Source: Candidatus Pacearchaeota archaeon (GTDB lineage: Archaea > Nanobdellota > Nanobdellia > Pacearchaeales > UBA284). From it: a stretch of DNA of 45,803 bases. Location: positions 1-45,803 of the forward strand of contig JAPLYB010000043.1 of the NCBI GenBank assembly GCA_026395795.1, in the 5' to 3' direction. Position 1 is the stretch's first letter. Every line of letters begins with the position of its first letter. The translations under genes were made by a program, and so were the position numbers. The notes under the pieces are model-generated. The model was not told the origin of the DNA and ran no database searches. It saw only the letters and a list, made by a program, of their open reading frames with translations. Below, piece after piece: positions 7,143-18,000 of the stretch.

Positions 7143-9224
7143 TTAACTCACATTCCCGTTTTTTTCTATCCTTATTCCGCCGTCTTGTCTTTTCTTGATC
7201 TTAACGAATTTGTTGTTAATCTTGACATAAGCAAACTTTCCACTCTTCTTTTTCTTCTTCACAATTATTATAGCAACAAAAACAGCTACAACCACTCCCA
7301 AAAATATAAGAATATACCACTTCCACTCAACCAATGTTCTTGTAAAAACTCCAAAATCAAAATTAAGAAAGGGCTTGCTTCCTAAAAGTCCGCCGGTTTT
7401 TGGTTCCTCAATAGAATTAAGCAGCAATGTAGCGGTATCATCAACTATTGATACTAGCGTTACTGAAAAATCATCATGTCCATTTCCATTCAAATCAAAT
7501 GTTTTTGTTTCATTAACTGCTAATGTTGTCGTTATAACTGTTGAATTTATTTCAAGTGTTACAGAAGAGTTTGTTATATTCTTGATAAATATTGTGCGAG
7601 TTGAATTATCTAAAATAAAATCGATTGTCTCATTTATCTCAAGATAATCAAAAGTCTTATTTTTAAGATAAGTAAGATTATTTCCAGAGTAAGCTGATTC
7701 GCTTAATGTTTTACAAGTGAAATTAGCTGTATTACATCCATAAGAACAATTTGTAACAACTTTCCATTCATCATTCAAGCATTGTTCAACATTTCCTCCA
7801 GAACATCTCTTCTCATTTGGAGGGCAATTGTCTTCTGTATCATCAGAGCTTCCTCCACTGCTTCCGCCACTACTTGAAGAAGAATAAGGATTTATTATTA
7901 TCGTTGTTGAAGAAGAATTATGTGAACGGCCAGAATAATCAAAACATCCAACCTTCCATTGATAAGAATCATCATTACTAAAAATGTATAAAAGTTCGGT
8001 TTCATTAGTACCATTCCCTATTGAAGAATACTGACTGTCTACTATTGAATCCTCAATGTATAAAGAACAATTTTTGATTCCTAAATTGTCTGTTACATTA
8101 TAAATAAATGTAACTGATCTTGTTCCACCAGATGTAAGGTTATATTCTGCATCTTCTTCAGGGGCTACAGATGTTACTACCGGATTTGTTGTATCAACTA
8201 AAAAAGTTCTGTTTGTAGTAATATTTGTACTTCCGTTGGTGTTATTACACCAAACAGTCCAATTATAATTTAATCCTTGGGAAATTTCTGCGATAGTTAT
8301 GTTGAGCCAGGTGTTATTTATATAACTTGAATTAGTGTAATTTGCTTGCCATGTTCCATTTATATTTGTCCATAACTGTATTGTTGAAACATTGTAACTA
8401 TCTGAACATTTGAAATCAAATGTAATTGATGAGTTAGTTGAATTATAACCGTTAACAGGATTTGTTCCTTGAGAAGCATTTAAGGCACTAAAACTGAATG
8501 TTCTGTTTGTTGTGATATTTGTCCTTCCTGCACTATCATTGCAGTACACCATCCATTTGTAATTTCTTGACTCATTAATCCCCGTTACAGTCACATTCAA
8601 CCAAGTGTTATTTGTGTAAGACCAATTAGAATAATTAGCAGCCCAGGTTCCTGTTGTGTTTGTCCACAACTGTATCCACGAAACATTGTAATTATCTGAG
8701 CAACTTATATTAAAATAAACCGTTGAACTTGAAGAATTATAATTATCAATAGGATTTGTACCAGATGCTATTGGGGCAATTGTGTCATTTACTGTAACAT
8801 TCAGATAGGAATTAATTGACCAACCAGTCGAATTTATTGTAATTATAGTTATATTATATGTTCCTGGAACAGAAATGCTAGCATTAAACCAGAAATATTT
8901 CAAAGTATTGTTCATTACTAATCCATTATTAGTCCAACTCAAGACATTAGAAACATTTGAAAAAGTATGACTTCCAGCATCTGTTCCGTTTGAACCAGCA
9001 ACAAATGTAAAACTAGAAGATAAATTAATACTCACTGTAGTGATATTCAAATCTTCTGTAGCATCTGTATTATTTACCGAGATATTGAACAAATTTGAAA
9101 TAGTTTGATTGACTGAAAAAGAATCCCCTCCAGTTGATGTTTTTACTATATGGTCTGCAAAGACAATTGTGACAGAAAAGAAAAATATTATGGCAAATAA
9201 TAATATTAATATATTCTTTTTCAT
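7143..9224 (-). CDS. Secreted, membrane-anchored surface glycoprotein (693 aa)
   Basis: A signal peptide (residues 1-23) is followed by an N-terminal beta domain, two tandem repeats of about 97 aa (about 150-345) with the signature IQLWTNTTGTWAANYSN, an Ig-like domain (about 346-440), a Ser/Gly linker, a Cys-rich knot (about 466-505, seven Cys), a module ending in DLNGNGHDDFSVTL (about 515-610), one transmembrane helix (about 635-657) and a Lys-rich tail. N-x-S/T sequons are very dense, so heavy N-glycosylation is expected. AGAGGA lies just before the ATG and a TATA box at 9281-9290 implies a leader of about 35 nt. Its repeats also occur in the 3315-aa protein of this locus. Role: adhesin or cell-wall component by inference. 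Confidence 0.8.
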   Translation of the reverse strand: MKKNILILLFAIIFFFSVTIVFADHIVKTSTGGDSFSVNQTISNLFNISVNNTDATEDLNITTVSINLSSSFTFVAGSNGTDAGSHTFSNVSNVLSWTNNGLVMNNTLKYFWFNASISVPGTYNITIITINSTGWSINSYLNVTVNDTIAPIASGTNPIDNYNSSSSTVYFNISCSDNYNVSWIQLWTNTTGTWAANYSNWSYTNNTWLNVTVTGINESRNYKWMVYCNDSAGRTNITTNRTFSFSALNASQGTNPVNGYNSTNSSITFDFKCSDSYNVSTIQLWTNINGTWQANYTNSSYINNTWLNITIAEISQGLNYNWTVWCNNTNGSTNITTNRTFLVDTTNPVVTSVAPEEDAEYNLTSGGTRSVTFIYNVTDNLGIKNCSLYIEDSIVDSQYSSIGNGTNETELLYIFSNDDSYQWKVGCFDYSGRSHNSSSTTIIINPYSSSSSGGSSGGSSDDTEDNCPPNEKRCSGGNVEQCLNDEWKVVTNCSYGCNTANFTCKTLSESAYSGNNLTYLKNKTFDYLEINETIDFILDNSTRTIFIKNITNSSVTLEINSTVITTTLAVNETKTFDLNGNGHDDFSVTLVSIVDDTATLLLNSIEEPKTGGLLGSKPFLNFDFGVFTRTLVEWKWYILIFLGVVVAVFVAIIIVKKKKKSGKFAYVKINNKFVKIKKRQDGGIRIEKNGNVS

Positions 9225-9280
9225 TTTCCTCTTTTCTTTATTGCTTAACTGATTAAACCACCTATATACTAAACAAAAAG

Positions 9281-9290
9281 ATATTTAAAA
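9281..9290 (-). promoter_or_regulatory. TATA box of the 693-aa surface gene
   Basis: TTTTAAATAT on the minus strand lies about 62 nt before the ATG at 9224, leaving room for a leader with the AAAGAGGA ribosome-binding site. Confidence 0.5.
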
Positions 9291-9358
9291 GCTTTTGCGT
9301 AACCGCTTTTGTGTAGCTATATGACCCCTAGAAGATTATCATTTCTTTATCCTTAGTT

Positions 9359-12300
9359 TTATCTCTTTTTATTTTGGGATTTTTTGTTCTTAGAAGATAC
9401 GATTATCACAATAACAAGAACGACGACAACAATTGCAAGCACAATTATGTATATCCATAAAGATACTCCTCCAATCTTGGCATTAATCCCTTGCCCCCCG
9501 CTTTTTTGAGTTCCGCCTTCATTTGTTACAATTGGCTTGGCAATCTCAGAAAGCGTTATGGATGCTTTTAGCTCACTTAAGCTGTTAAGCCTTACAGATA
9601 TGTCATTTATCCCATCGCCATTCAAGTCAAGGTTATATGGTTTGTTTACTGGCAAAGTAACAGTTATTGGAGTTGAAGCTATCTCAACAACAACAGCATC
9701 TGCTAAAACTGATTTGACAGTCAAAGTATGCCTAGTTGAATCAAGGATGAAAGAAATTTTATCATACTGTCCAACATTGCTAGTTGTCACGCCATTATCA
9801 TAATTGCTTAAGTCTCCCACATCAAAGACAGTTCCATTCACTGAAGGGGCTCCGCCACCACCTCCTCCGCCTCCACCGCCAGGCCCAGTGCTGCCTCCAC
9901 TAGTTTGTGCCATAGGTGCAAAGATTCCAAATGAAGTGACTGCTCCAGAATAAACTCGGTCATTACTTGTATCCACTCCGCTATCTCTTAACTCTGCCCA
10001 AGAGCTATCATACAAGAACATCTTAAATGTAGACTCTTGCAATCCACTAATTTCCGATGCTAAGTAACTGACATTCAAAGAGATTTGACTGGATCCAGAT
10101 AGACTGGTTACATTAATGAATTTGTCTATGTCCCCATATCCGCTAGGATTGTCTCCAGGAGAATCAGTCTTCTTAACAATTCCCACATCTACTGGAACAA
10201 AACTTATTATTGGACCCCCGATATTTAAATCATGCACTGTACTCACTCCATCATCAAGAACAGAATAAAAATCATAAAAGGTGTTGCTACTGGCGGTGTT
10301 GTCATTAAAATTGCTTGCCAATGTCCAATATGGCGCCAAACCAATAAAATTTGAATTTATTGTATTACCTGAAATATTTGCTCCAGCAACAGTCACATAA
10401 ATCCCATATAATCTATTTGAGTTCATAATACTGTCTGTAATGCTTCCTCCGATGTCCCATTGAGACAATATGCCCATAATAGTGTTATTGCTGGCATTGA
10501 CATTGTCAAATCTATTTTCAAAAGTTATCTGATCTGTTGTTGAATAAATTCCCAAGGAGTTATTGCTGGCATTGACATTTTGTACGGTGTTAAAATTAGA
10601 ATTATATTGATAAAATCCAAGGGTATTATTATCTAAAGAACAATTCACAAATGTATTATTATTAGAGCCATAATTTAATATTCCATAATAATTTTCTTCA
10701 GACACGATATTTGTGAAATTAGACCCATCAGTATTTATTATATACATTCCAGAACCAATTGTAACATTATCAACACTGGAATTATCAGCTCCGCACAACT
10801 CAAGTTCAGAAAGTTCTCGATCTTCTATTGTTGTATTTGTGTAATTATACAAGATAGGAAGGTCATCTGAACCAGTATTAGTTGATACATTATTTACACA
10901 ATATTCCTCATCAGATACCATAATCAAGAAATCTCCTACAGCATTATCCTTCAAAGTATTATTATACACATAATTATTTGCACCATCAGTTATGTAAATT
11001 CCCCTCATTGAATTGTTGTTAGCAAAACTGTTCTTTAAATTATTTCCACTAGAATTATATAAATAAAATCCTTGATAATTGTTAGAAGAAGTTACATTTG
11101 TAAAATTAGAATTATTAGTATAATAAACAAAAATTCCATTGTTATCCAATACACTTGAAGCTTGAACTCTTGTTCCGCTCAAACTAGAATTATCAGCGTC
11201 ACATAATATTATTTCAGAATAATTTCCATTCACATTAGTGAAAGCCGTGCTTCCATTAAACACAATTGGCTTTCCTCCAGAACCATTTGTGTTTATTACC
11301 TTACTAGCACAATCATCTATTGAATCTGGAGCAAATTCAATATCATATAATTCGTTTTCTTCAATCACACTATTGTTTAAAGTAAAATTAGCACTATAGA
11401 TATAAATTCCCGTTGAAAAATTAGTAATACTTGAAAAGTTCGTTATGATTGTCCCATTATATCCCACAATATCAATTCCATCACCATATACACTTCTGTT
11501 TCCTGTTATATTATAATGCGTAGCATTTCCACCAGAGATTGTTAAACCACTCGCCGCAACAGTAAAACATATTCCGCTATAATTCAAATTACGGTTAAGT
11601 ATACAAGACTCTGGAATATAATTTCCACAAGTATATGTCCATGTTGCTCCAACACATCCATATGTTGGTCTTGTGACTGTGTAGTAAACATCATCTGAGC
11701 CATTATTGCTTGGAGTTGCAGTATCATTTGCCCAGATTATCAAATGATAAGGTCCTGCAGCTTGAGTGAGAGTGATATTATCGCAGCTTGCAAGAGTAGT
11801 ATTTGTTACTCCGTTATTAAGAGAATACCAGCATTTGTCTACAGGTGTGCTGTCTTCATCTATGGCATTATAATCTATATCAATTACATTAGTTGTGTAA
11901 GTTGTATTCAAAGGACTTTGGATTGTAACCACTGGCGCAGCTTCTGAAATATATTCATCTGAATAAACTTGCAATGCAAATTCATTTATTGTTCCAGCTC
12001 CTCCTGCCCATGTATCTGCTACACTTAATTTCCAGGTTCCATTTGATTGCATTCCATTAAAAACATCCATATCTGTAACGCTATTGCAATCAATTCCATC
12101 TGGAGGAAGCTCTTTGTCAAACCACCAAGCTATGTAACCTGAGGAATAATAATAACTCCAAATACCTCTTCCATCAATAACAGGAGCCCATGGGTTCCAA
12201 CAACCACCAGCTCCTTGAATTCCAGAACCATTAAATAAAGTAACCTCTGTTCCATTAGGGGCAATTAATTTTATTAATGTATCATAGGTAAAGGCCTCGC

Positions 12301-14449
12301 TCACATCAACATAAACTTGCAAGTCATTTATTGTTGTACCATTAGCCGCTGGAATTGTTATTGTTGAATTAACCCATCGTAATCCTTGTCCAGAATCATA
12401 ATCTGGAATTGCTATTGAAGTGTCGTTATCATAAGTTTCACTTAACAAATCAGCATAATACGCACAGAAATCAGAAAAAATCCCATGATTTGCGTAAAAC
12501 GCTGTGCAGATATTAGTGCTATTTGGTGTTCCATCTAACATATTGAGATTGCCTCCATTAAGAATTTCATCAAATAAAAGAGTATAATCTAAGAACTCTG
12601 TGAAAGTTGTGGGAGTTGTTTGCATTACATACATGTACAACTTTTCTGCTGTTGCATTTCCAACCAATTGTCTAAAATCCCACAATGCACCAGAAAACAT
12701 CAAACTGTCATCATGAACTTCATAACTAAAATTATCTGGATAAACATAACTATTATTCAAATATCTCACCCAAGAAGCAGGCAAAATCTTATCTCCTTGC
12801 ATAGGATTATTATTAATTGTCGTTGCAAAATAATCTGAAAAGCCCTCACTCATTGCACCAGGCTGTAAAGCATATTCTAATACTGGGCTGTTATTATAAA
12901 CACTGTCTGTAACCCAATGAGTATATTCATGATAAATTATATCACTTCCAAGAGCAGTATTATTACAGCCAGTTGTTCCAGAACCATTTCCGAAAAACAA
13001 TTGATCAACCCCATAACCTCCGGGAACAAAACATGCATTGCAATTACTAGCACCCCCACCACAATCATAATACATGCTTGCTTCAACTGTTGCTTTTAAA
13101 GAATAATCAACTTCATCTAAATTAAATGGGGCAGTGCCGTTATTAAAATAATCATGAATTCTATTCATATGATAGAAAACATTAGATTCTGACTCATTTG
13201 TGGAGTTATCATTAGGAGCTGTCCAATTCCAGTCTACTGTAGAACCATTTGGCACACTCGTATTAGAAAAAACAGCATAATAACCTCCAGGAGCAACTTC
13301 ATTATAAACGTCTGCATAAGGTCCCATGAGGAAGGAATAAACAGTGAAATTAGAACCAACAAGCCCGTACACGGCATAATATCCAGATCCATTAGTCGTA
13401 CCACTCCCACGATAGCCACTAGTATTCTGAACGAATACAGAATCATCTTCAAATGGAACAAGCTCGTGGAGTTGTGTGGGATCATGAGCATACATTCTTC
13501 CTTTGACTGTTCCATTTACATCAAGAGAAACGAATCTTACAAGACTTTGCTTAGAAAGAATATCTCCTATTTGAGCATCTATAAAATAAAGAAATCCGTT
13601 GCTTGTTATCTGCCAAGATAATCTTCCTTCAAAGATTCTAAGCACTGGTTGATTTGAATCTGATTCTTTTTCAACACCTTCTCTAGTAAATGAATCTGTT
13701 TCATATGGCAATCCAGTATCTTCCTCTGCAATTCCTATTGCTTGTTCTTCATTTATCTCTGGGCGAGTAGACAAGTCCTTTATATTGTATATATTATAAG
13801 TAGCTAGAACAACCTCCTGCCCTTTCTTAACTAAAGTTACTTTACTGTTAAAAACAGGGATTCCTTGATACTCTTGACTATAAGAGATTATTTCCAAATC
13901 ATCTTTATTGTTTTTAATATCCCCCGTTAAAATTAGGGAGGTTATTATTCCTGTTTTTGATTCTATTGCAGTTTCAACTTTTGAAGCCCTATTTCCCAGA
14001 AATTTGAACTCTTCATTGTCTGTTGGTCTTTGAATTTTTTGTGATTCTATCAATTGCGATTCTGTCAACTCTGTTGTTTCAGTTGTTTTTTCAGAAACCC
14101 ACGCTTGATATCCCCTAATCTCTGTATTCGTTGTTTTTTCAGAATTATAAAAAAATGAGTCTTTTATCTTATCCTTGATAATATTAGTTACTAACTCATC
14201 TATTTGGCTATCAGAAATACTTGTATTTATTTTTGTGTTTGTGTTTTGAACATTAGTTTTTATCTCTGTTTGAGGTTGTTGGTCCTGGGAAAGAAGATAA
14301 ATTGTTTCATGAACAGGAGAAATAAATGTAACATCTGAAAGAATTCTTTTTCCAGAATCTTTAGAATTTTTATTTTCACTGAAAGCACCAGCAGTAAGTA
14401 CAATTACCGATAATAAAATCACCAGACCTACTATAAAAGCCTTCTTCAT
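9359..14449 (-). CDS. Secreted M36/M4-type metalloprotease with P-domain, beta-helix and C-terminal anchor
   Basis: 1696 aa. Order: signal peptide (1-23); FTP-like propeptide (about 165-260, YQGIPVFNSKVTLV); zinc peptidase with HEYTH at 507-511 and third ligand E535 in GAMSEGFSDYF, closest to fungalysin (M36); proprotein-convertase P-domain (about 673-833); Ig-like domain (about 835-930); NosD-like right-handed beta-helix of Asn-rich short repeats (about 960-1400); PGF-pre-PGF-like domain ending in SFGIFAPMAQ (about 1420-1515); nine-Gly linker; shared anchor module with DLNGDGINDISVRL; transmembrane helix (about 1662-1688); KR-rich tail. An active exported peptidase is likely since both zinc motifs are intact. 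AGAGGA lies just before the ATG and the TATA box is at 14481-14494. Confidence 0.88.
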   Translation of the reverse strand: MKKAFIVGLVILLSVIVLTAGAFSENKNSKDSGKRILSDVTFISPVHETIYLLSQDQQPQTEIKTNVQNTNTKINTSISDSQIDELVTNIIKDKIKDSFFYNSEKTTNTEIRGYQAWVSEKTTETTELTESQLIESQKIQRPTDNEEFKFLGNRASKVETAIESKTGIITSLILTGDIKNNKDDLEIISYSQEYQGIPVFNSKVTLVKKGQEVVLATYNIYNIKDLSTRPEINEEQAIGIAEEDTGLPYETDSFTREGVEKESDSNQPVLRIFEGRLSWQITSNGFLYFIDAQIGDILSKQSLVRFVSLDVNGTVKGRMYAHDPTQLHELVPFEDDSVFVQNTSGYRGSGTTNGSGYYAVYGLVGSNFTVYSFLMGPYADVYNEVAPGGYYAVFSNTSVPNGSTVDWNWTAPNDNSTNESESNVFYHMNRIHDYFNNGTAPFNLDEVDYSLKATVEASMYYDCGGGASNCNACFVPGGYGVDQLFFGNGSGTTGCNNTALGSDIIYHEYTHWVTDSVYNNSPVLEYALQPGAMSEGFSDYFATTINNNPMQGDKILPASWVRYLNNSYVYPDNFSYEVHDDSLMFSGALWDFRQLVGNATAEKLYMYVMQTTPTTFTEFLDYTLLFDEILNGGNLNMLDGTPNSTNICTAFYANHGIFSDFCAYYADLLSETYDNDTSIAIPDYDSGQGLRWVNSTITIPAANGTTINDLQVYVDVSEAFTYDTLIKLIAPNGTEVTLFNGSGIQGAGGCWNPWAPVIDGRGIWSYYYSSGYIAWWFDKELPPDGIDCNSVTDMDVFNGMQSNGTWKLSVADTWAGGAGTINEFALQVYSDEYISEAAPVVTIQSPLNTTYTTNVIDIDYNAIDEDSTPVDKCWYSLNNGVTNTTLASCDNITLTQAAGPYHLIIWANDTATPSNNGSDDVYYTVTRPTYGCVGATWTYTCGNYIPESCILNRNLNYSGICFTVAASGLTISGGNATHYNITGNRSVYGDGIDIVGYNGTIITNFSSITNFSTGIYIYSANFTLNNSVIEENELYDIEFAPDSIDDCASKVINTNGSGGKPIVFNGSTAFTNVNGNYSEIILCDADNSSLSGTRVQASSVLDNNGIFVYYTNNSNFTNVTSSNNYQGFYLYNSSGNNLKNSFANNNSMRGIYITDGANNYVYNNTLKDNAVGDFLIMVSDEEYCVNNVSTNTGSDDLPILYNYTNTTIEDRELSELELCGADNSSVDNVTIGSGMYIINTDGSNFTNIVSEENYYGILNYGSNNNTFVNCSLDNNTLGFYQYNSNFNTVQNVNASNNSLGIYSTTDQITFENRFDNVNASNNTIMGILSQWDIGGSITDSIMNSNRLYGIYVTVAGANISGNTINSNFIGLAPYWTLASNFNDNTASSNTFYDFYSVLDDGVSTVHDLNIGGPIISFVPVDVGIVKKTDSPGDNPSGYGDIDKFINVTSLSGSSQISLNVSYLASEISGLQESTFKMFLYDSSWAELRDSGVDTSNDRVYSGAVTSFGIFAPMAQTSGGSTGPGGGGGGGGGGAPSVNGTVFDVGDLSNYDNGVTTSNVGQYDKISFILDSTRHTLTVKSVLADAVVVEIASTPITVTLPVNKPYNLDLNGDGINDISVRLNSLSELKASITLSEIAKPIVTNEGGTQKSGGQGINAKIGGVSLWIYIIVLAIVVVVLVIVIIVSSKNKKSQNKKR

Positions 14450-14736
14450 TGTCCTCTTTTTCTATTTAATCAACAACTTTAGTATTTAAAAATGTTTTGC
14501 AATTTTCCTTACATAGAGTAGCAACTTTTTTAAACCTTCAAACACTCGCATTATCGAAGTAGTTGGTCAGTCAACTGTCTGATTTGCTCCCTAAAGGACA
14601 AGAACTAAGCATAAACATGCAATGAGTTCTTGAAAATCAGAGGAAGGTCCACTCACCAATTAAATAAAAAGCTGGTTGATGCAAATCAACTTTTCGCGAG
14701 AGAAAGCTCCGTAACAGAAACGACACAGCTTCCATC
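14450..14736. other. Intergenic region with promoter and a nested inverted repeat
   Basis: On the minus strand a TATA box (CATTTTTAAATACT, 14481-14494) and AGAGGA serve the metalloprotease gene. At 14579-14640 two nested inverted pairs (CTGATTT/AAATCAG and CAAGAACT/AGTTCTTG) could form one long stem in RNA or DNA. GTTGAT-GCAA-ATCAAC follows near 14674-14689. No tRNA or known RNA family is recognised. Confidence 0.45.
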
Positions 14737-15016
14737 GCACTAAAAAGTCCTCTGGATTTTTGGTGCGCCGGGAATTTTTATTTCCGTGCGATGTATGACG
14801 CATGCGCTGACAATTGAAATGGAAGACATGATGAAACGCTAAATTCATCGCTATGAATTTGGCGTGCCGAAAACGCGAAGCGTTTTCGAGCATGCTGAAG
14901 TTCACCGCAGTGAACGAGGAATGCGAATTTCATTCGCATTGGCGCCTCAGCTGGTGCAAGTTCAAAACGAACGCTCAGTCGGATGTTGACATGCCCACTT
15001 CACTTCGTGATGGGCA
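14737..15016 (-). repeat. Array of short hairpin units (copy B)
   Basis: At least seven perfect or near-perfect hairpins lie in 280 bp that is richer in GC than its surroundings: for example AAATTCAT-CGCT-ATGAATTT (14841-14860), CGAAAACGC-GAA-GCGTTTTCG (14868-14888), GTTCAC-CGCA-GTGAAC (14900-14915), AATGCGAA-TTTCA-TTCGCATT (14920-14940). The units differ in sequence but keep linkers such as GGCGTGCC and GAGCATGC. Read on the minus strand the array holds an open frame with SMLENASRFRHAK, resembling the leader peptides of copies A and E. It sits between two minus-strand surface genes, 26 bp after the stop of the upstream one. Confidence 0.75.
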
Positions 15017-15042
15017 ACAGAAAGTGGCCTATGCCAACTACT

Positions 15043-18000
15043 TCACCTTTTTTTATTACGTTTGTTCTTTGATCTTATACTCGCAAAGATTGCAACGAGT
15101 AATAGCAATACTACCACAAATATTATTCCAATCCACATCCAGATTGAAGGGGGGCTTGGTTTTTTAATCACTTCACATGTATTATTTTTGCATTCATACC
15201 CTGGTTCGCAGCCGCAATCATTGCAGCACCCACTCTCCTCTTCTATGACGCTGCATGTGCCGTCTCCGCACAATCCAGATTCTATTAATTCTTTCAAAAC
15301 AAGATTTGCTTTCCCTCCAGAAATATTCATAAGTGTAATTTCCAAATCATCATATCCATTCCCATTAAGGTCAATTTTTCTTGTTTCTCCAATATCTAAG
15401 ATGATTTGTATAACACCTGACCATATCATTAATGTAGCACTCTTATTTGTTAATGCAGTAACCTTGAGCAGATGATCCTCACCATTTGCTCCAAAGTTTA
15501 ATACTTCATTTAATCCAATTCTTACTGATCTTGATTTTCCATCCAGATGACCGATGGTGTAATTATATCCCGAAGGTTTGGTCTCGTTTGTTGCATTTGT
15601 CTGATTTCCTGAGCCACCGCCTCCACCTCCTCCGCCGCCGGGAGGATTACTAACAACTTCTGTAGAACTATAAGCAGCAAAATCTGTAAAATGCAATGTC
15701 CAAATAATTAAGTCAGCGCCAGTATTATTATAGCACTCTCTTACACTTAAATTCAATGTAGGATTTGTTAGATTATCACAAATTGTAGAAATGTCTGTAA
15801 AACTTGTTGAACCTCTTGCCCAAGCAGCCTTCTTTCCGCCCATTCCTCCAACAACGATTTTAACAGGACTTGAGAAGTTTATTTCAGTAGAAGAGCCCAA
15901 CGTAATAACTTTTTCTAATGTAGTTGTATAGCCTGAGATAGATGGTGCGTCTAATCCTGAAGTTGATTTTATAGTTGGTAATATGAACTCCCCAGTCCAA
16001 TCAGGACCACCCATTATTACGACATCTGATGAAATTTCTACTGTATAATTTGCAGAACTGCTAACTCTAGATAAATTCACATCACTTCCAAAACTTAGAT
16101 TCCCATCTGAATCTACTCTCTGACCCAGATTCAAAGTAATCAGGTCGTCTTCTGCTCTATCTGAAGGGATTGTTATTGTAGAGAGGCTTTGATTTTGTGG
16201 GAGAATTATCTCAGTTGTATTCTCTCCCACTGTAGGATTAGATTCATTCAAAATGGTCTGATTATCTTCCAATTCTTTAACAGTAAAAGTAATACTTCTA
16301 CTTGCAACATTATTAAGAGTGTCATTTGCATAAAAGATGAAAGTATAACTGCCATTTGTCAAATTATACGTTCCATTGTTAGCACTGACATTATCAGTTG
16401 TATTAGAATACCATAAACTGCTTACATTAGTCAAGTCAGTTGCACTAAAATTGACAGTTATATTCTGCACAGTAAAGTAACTTGTATTACCTGGAGAAAA
16501 CACAGTTATGTGAGGGGCAGTTGTGTCTTCTCTAAATGTCCTGTTATCTGTCATATTAGTATTTCCACTGGTATCATTGCAATAAACAAGCCATTTAATA
16601 TTTTGACTATCTGGAATTCCAGCTACAGTTATGTTAAGCCAAGTATTACTTGTATAGGATGAATTAGTATAATTTGCTGACCAATTCCCAGTAATATTTG
16701 TCCACAATTGAATGTAACTTACATCAACGTTATCAGAACATTTCATGTCAAATACAATTGAGTTATCTGTGTCATTATAATTATCAATGGGATTTGTTCC
16801 AACACTAGCTATCGGAGCAGTCAAATCAACATTCAATGTCCTGTTTGTTGTTATATTTGAATTTCCGCTAGTGTCATTGCAATAAACTGCCCATTTATAA
16901 TTTTGTCCCTGAGGAATTCCTGTTACTGTTATATTTAACCAAGTATGGTTTATGTAGCTCGAATTAGAATAATTTGCTGCCCAGGTTCCAGTTGTGTTTG
17001 TCCATAACTGAATTGTATTAACCCCCACATTATCGGAGCAGGTTATATCAAATGTAACATTTGAAGAATTTGAATTATAATTATCGACTGGATTTGTTCC
17101 GAAAGAAATTGTTGGGCTAGTTGTATCAACAGTGTACCAATATTCAGAAGAATTCACTTTATTAGTTGAATTATCAGTTGCTTGGACTTTTATTCTATGA
17201 ATACCATCTGATAAAGCATCCATTGTGATGTTTGTAGCAGTATTATTTGTCAAGATGCCTGTTTTATTTGCAATATCATTTATGAAAAAAGTATAACTAA
17301 TTGCCAAAGCAATATTATCTTTTAAAGTTATATTTACATCAAAAGTATTATCAGTTGTGTTAGTCATATTAGCCGGAGCATTTATTGTTGATGTGGGATT
17401 TGTTGCATCAAATGTAAAATAAAACATAGAAGTTGCGGTGTTATTTGCAGTATCATTACATAAAATTAAAACAGGATAAACCCCTGCAGTTAAACCACTA
17501 ACATTTGTAAAATTATAAGGGCTTGAAGTATCTATTGCAATATATTCTGTTAAATTAGTCCACATGCTGCTTACGCCAGTTCCAGCATCAGCACAAGTTC
17601 CATTAAAGTAAGGAGCATAATTGTAGTAAGAATTATTCGTTGGAGAATTATGGGTTACTGTTGGTGCATTTGTATCTAGAACAACATTTTTTACAGAAGT
17701 TCCATTTGAATTTCCCGCAGAATCATTGCACCATGAATAAAAGGTATAGCTTCCATCTGATAATGTTGTTTTATTGCTCCAATAATTATTTCCATCATTA
17801 CTGTCAAAAGTTGTATTTGTTCCATTCCAATTAAATACAATAGTGTTCTTGTTTGTGTCTGCACAAGAAACATTCACAAAAATCCATGTTCTTGAATAGT
17901 TTCCTGAATCAGTTGAGCTTGGATTATAAGCTATTGCCGGATTTGTTTTATCATATGTAAAATTAAATAGAACAGAGGCTAAATTTCCAGCAGAATCGTT

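Noticed and set aside
14817-14897. C/D-box sRNA (ATGATGA at about 14830 and CTGA at 14894)
   Set aside because: Box spacing is far too long for an archaeal C/D sRNA, and the space is filled by hairpin units.
14660-14905. 81-codon minus-strand frame as a real gene
   Set aside because: It consists largely of hairpin-unit sequence and has no TATA box at a suitable distance; treated as part of copy B.
14737-15016. CRISPR array
   Set aside because: There is no conserved repeat with equal-length unique spacers; the units are palindromes of differing sequence.
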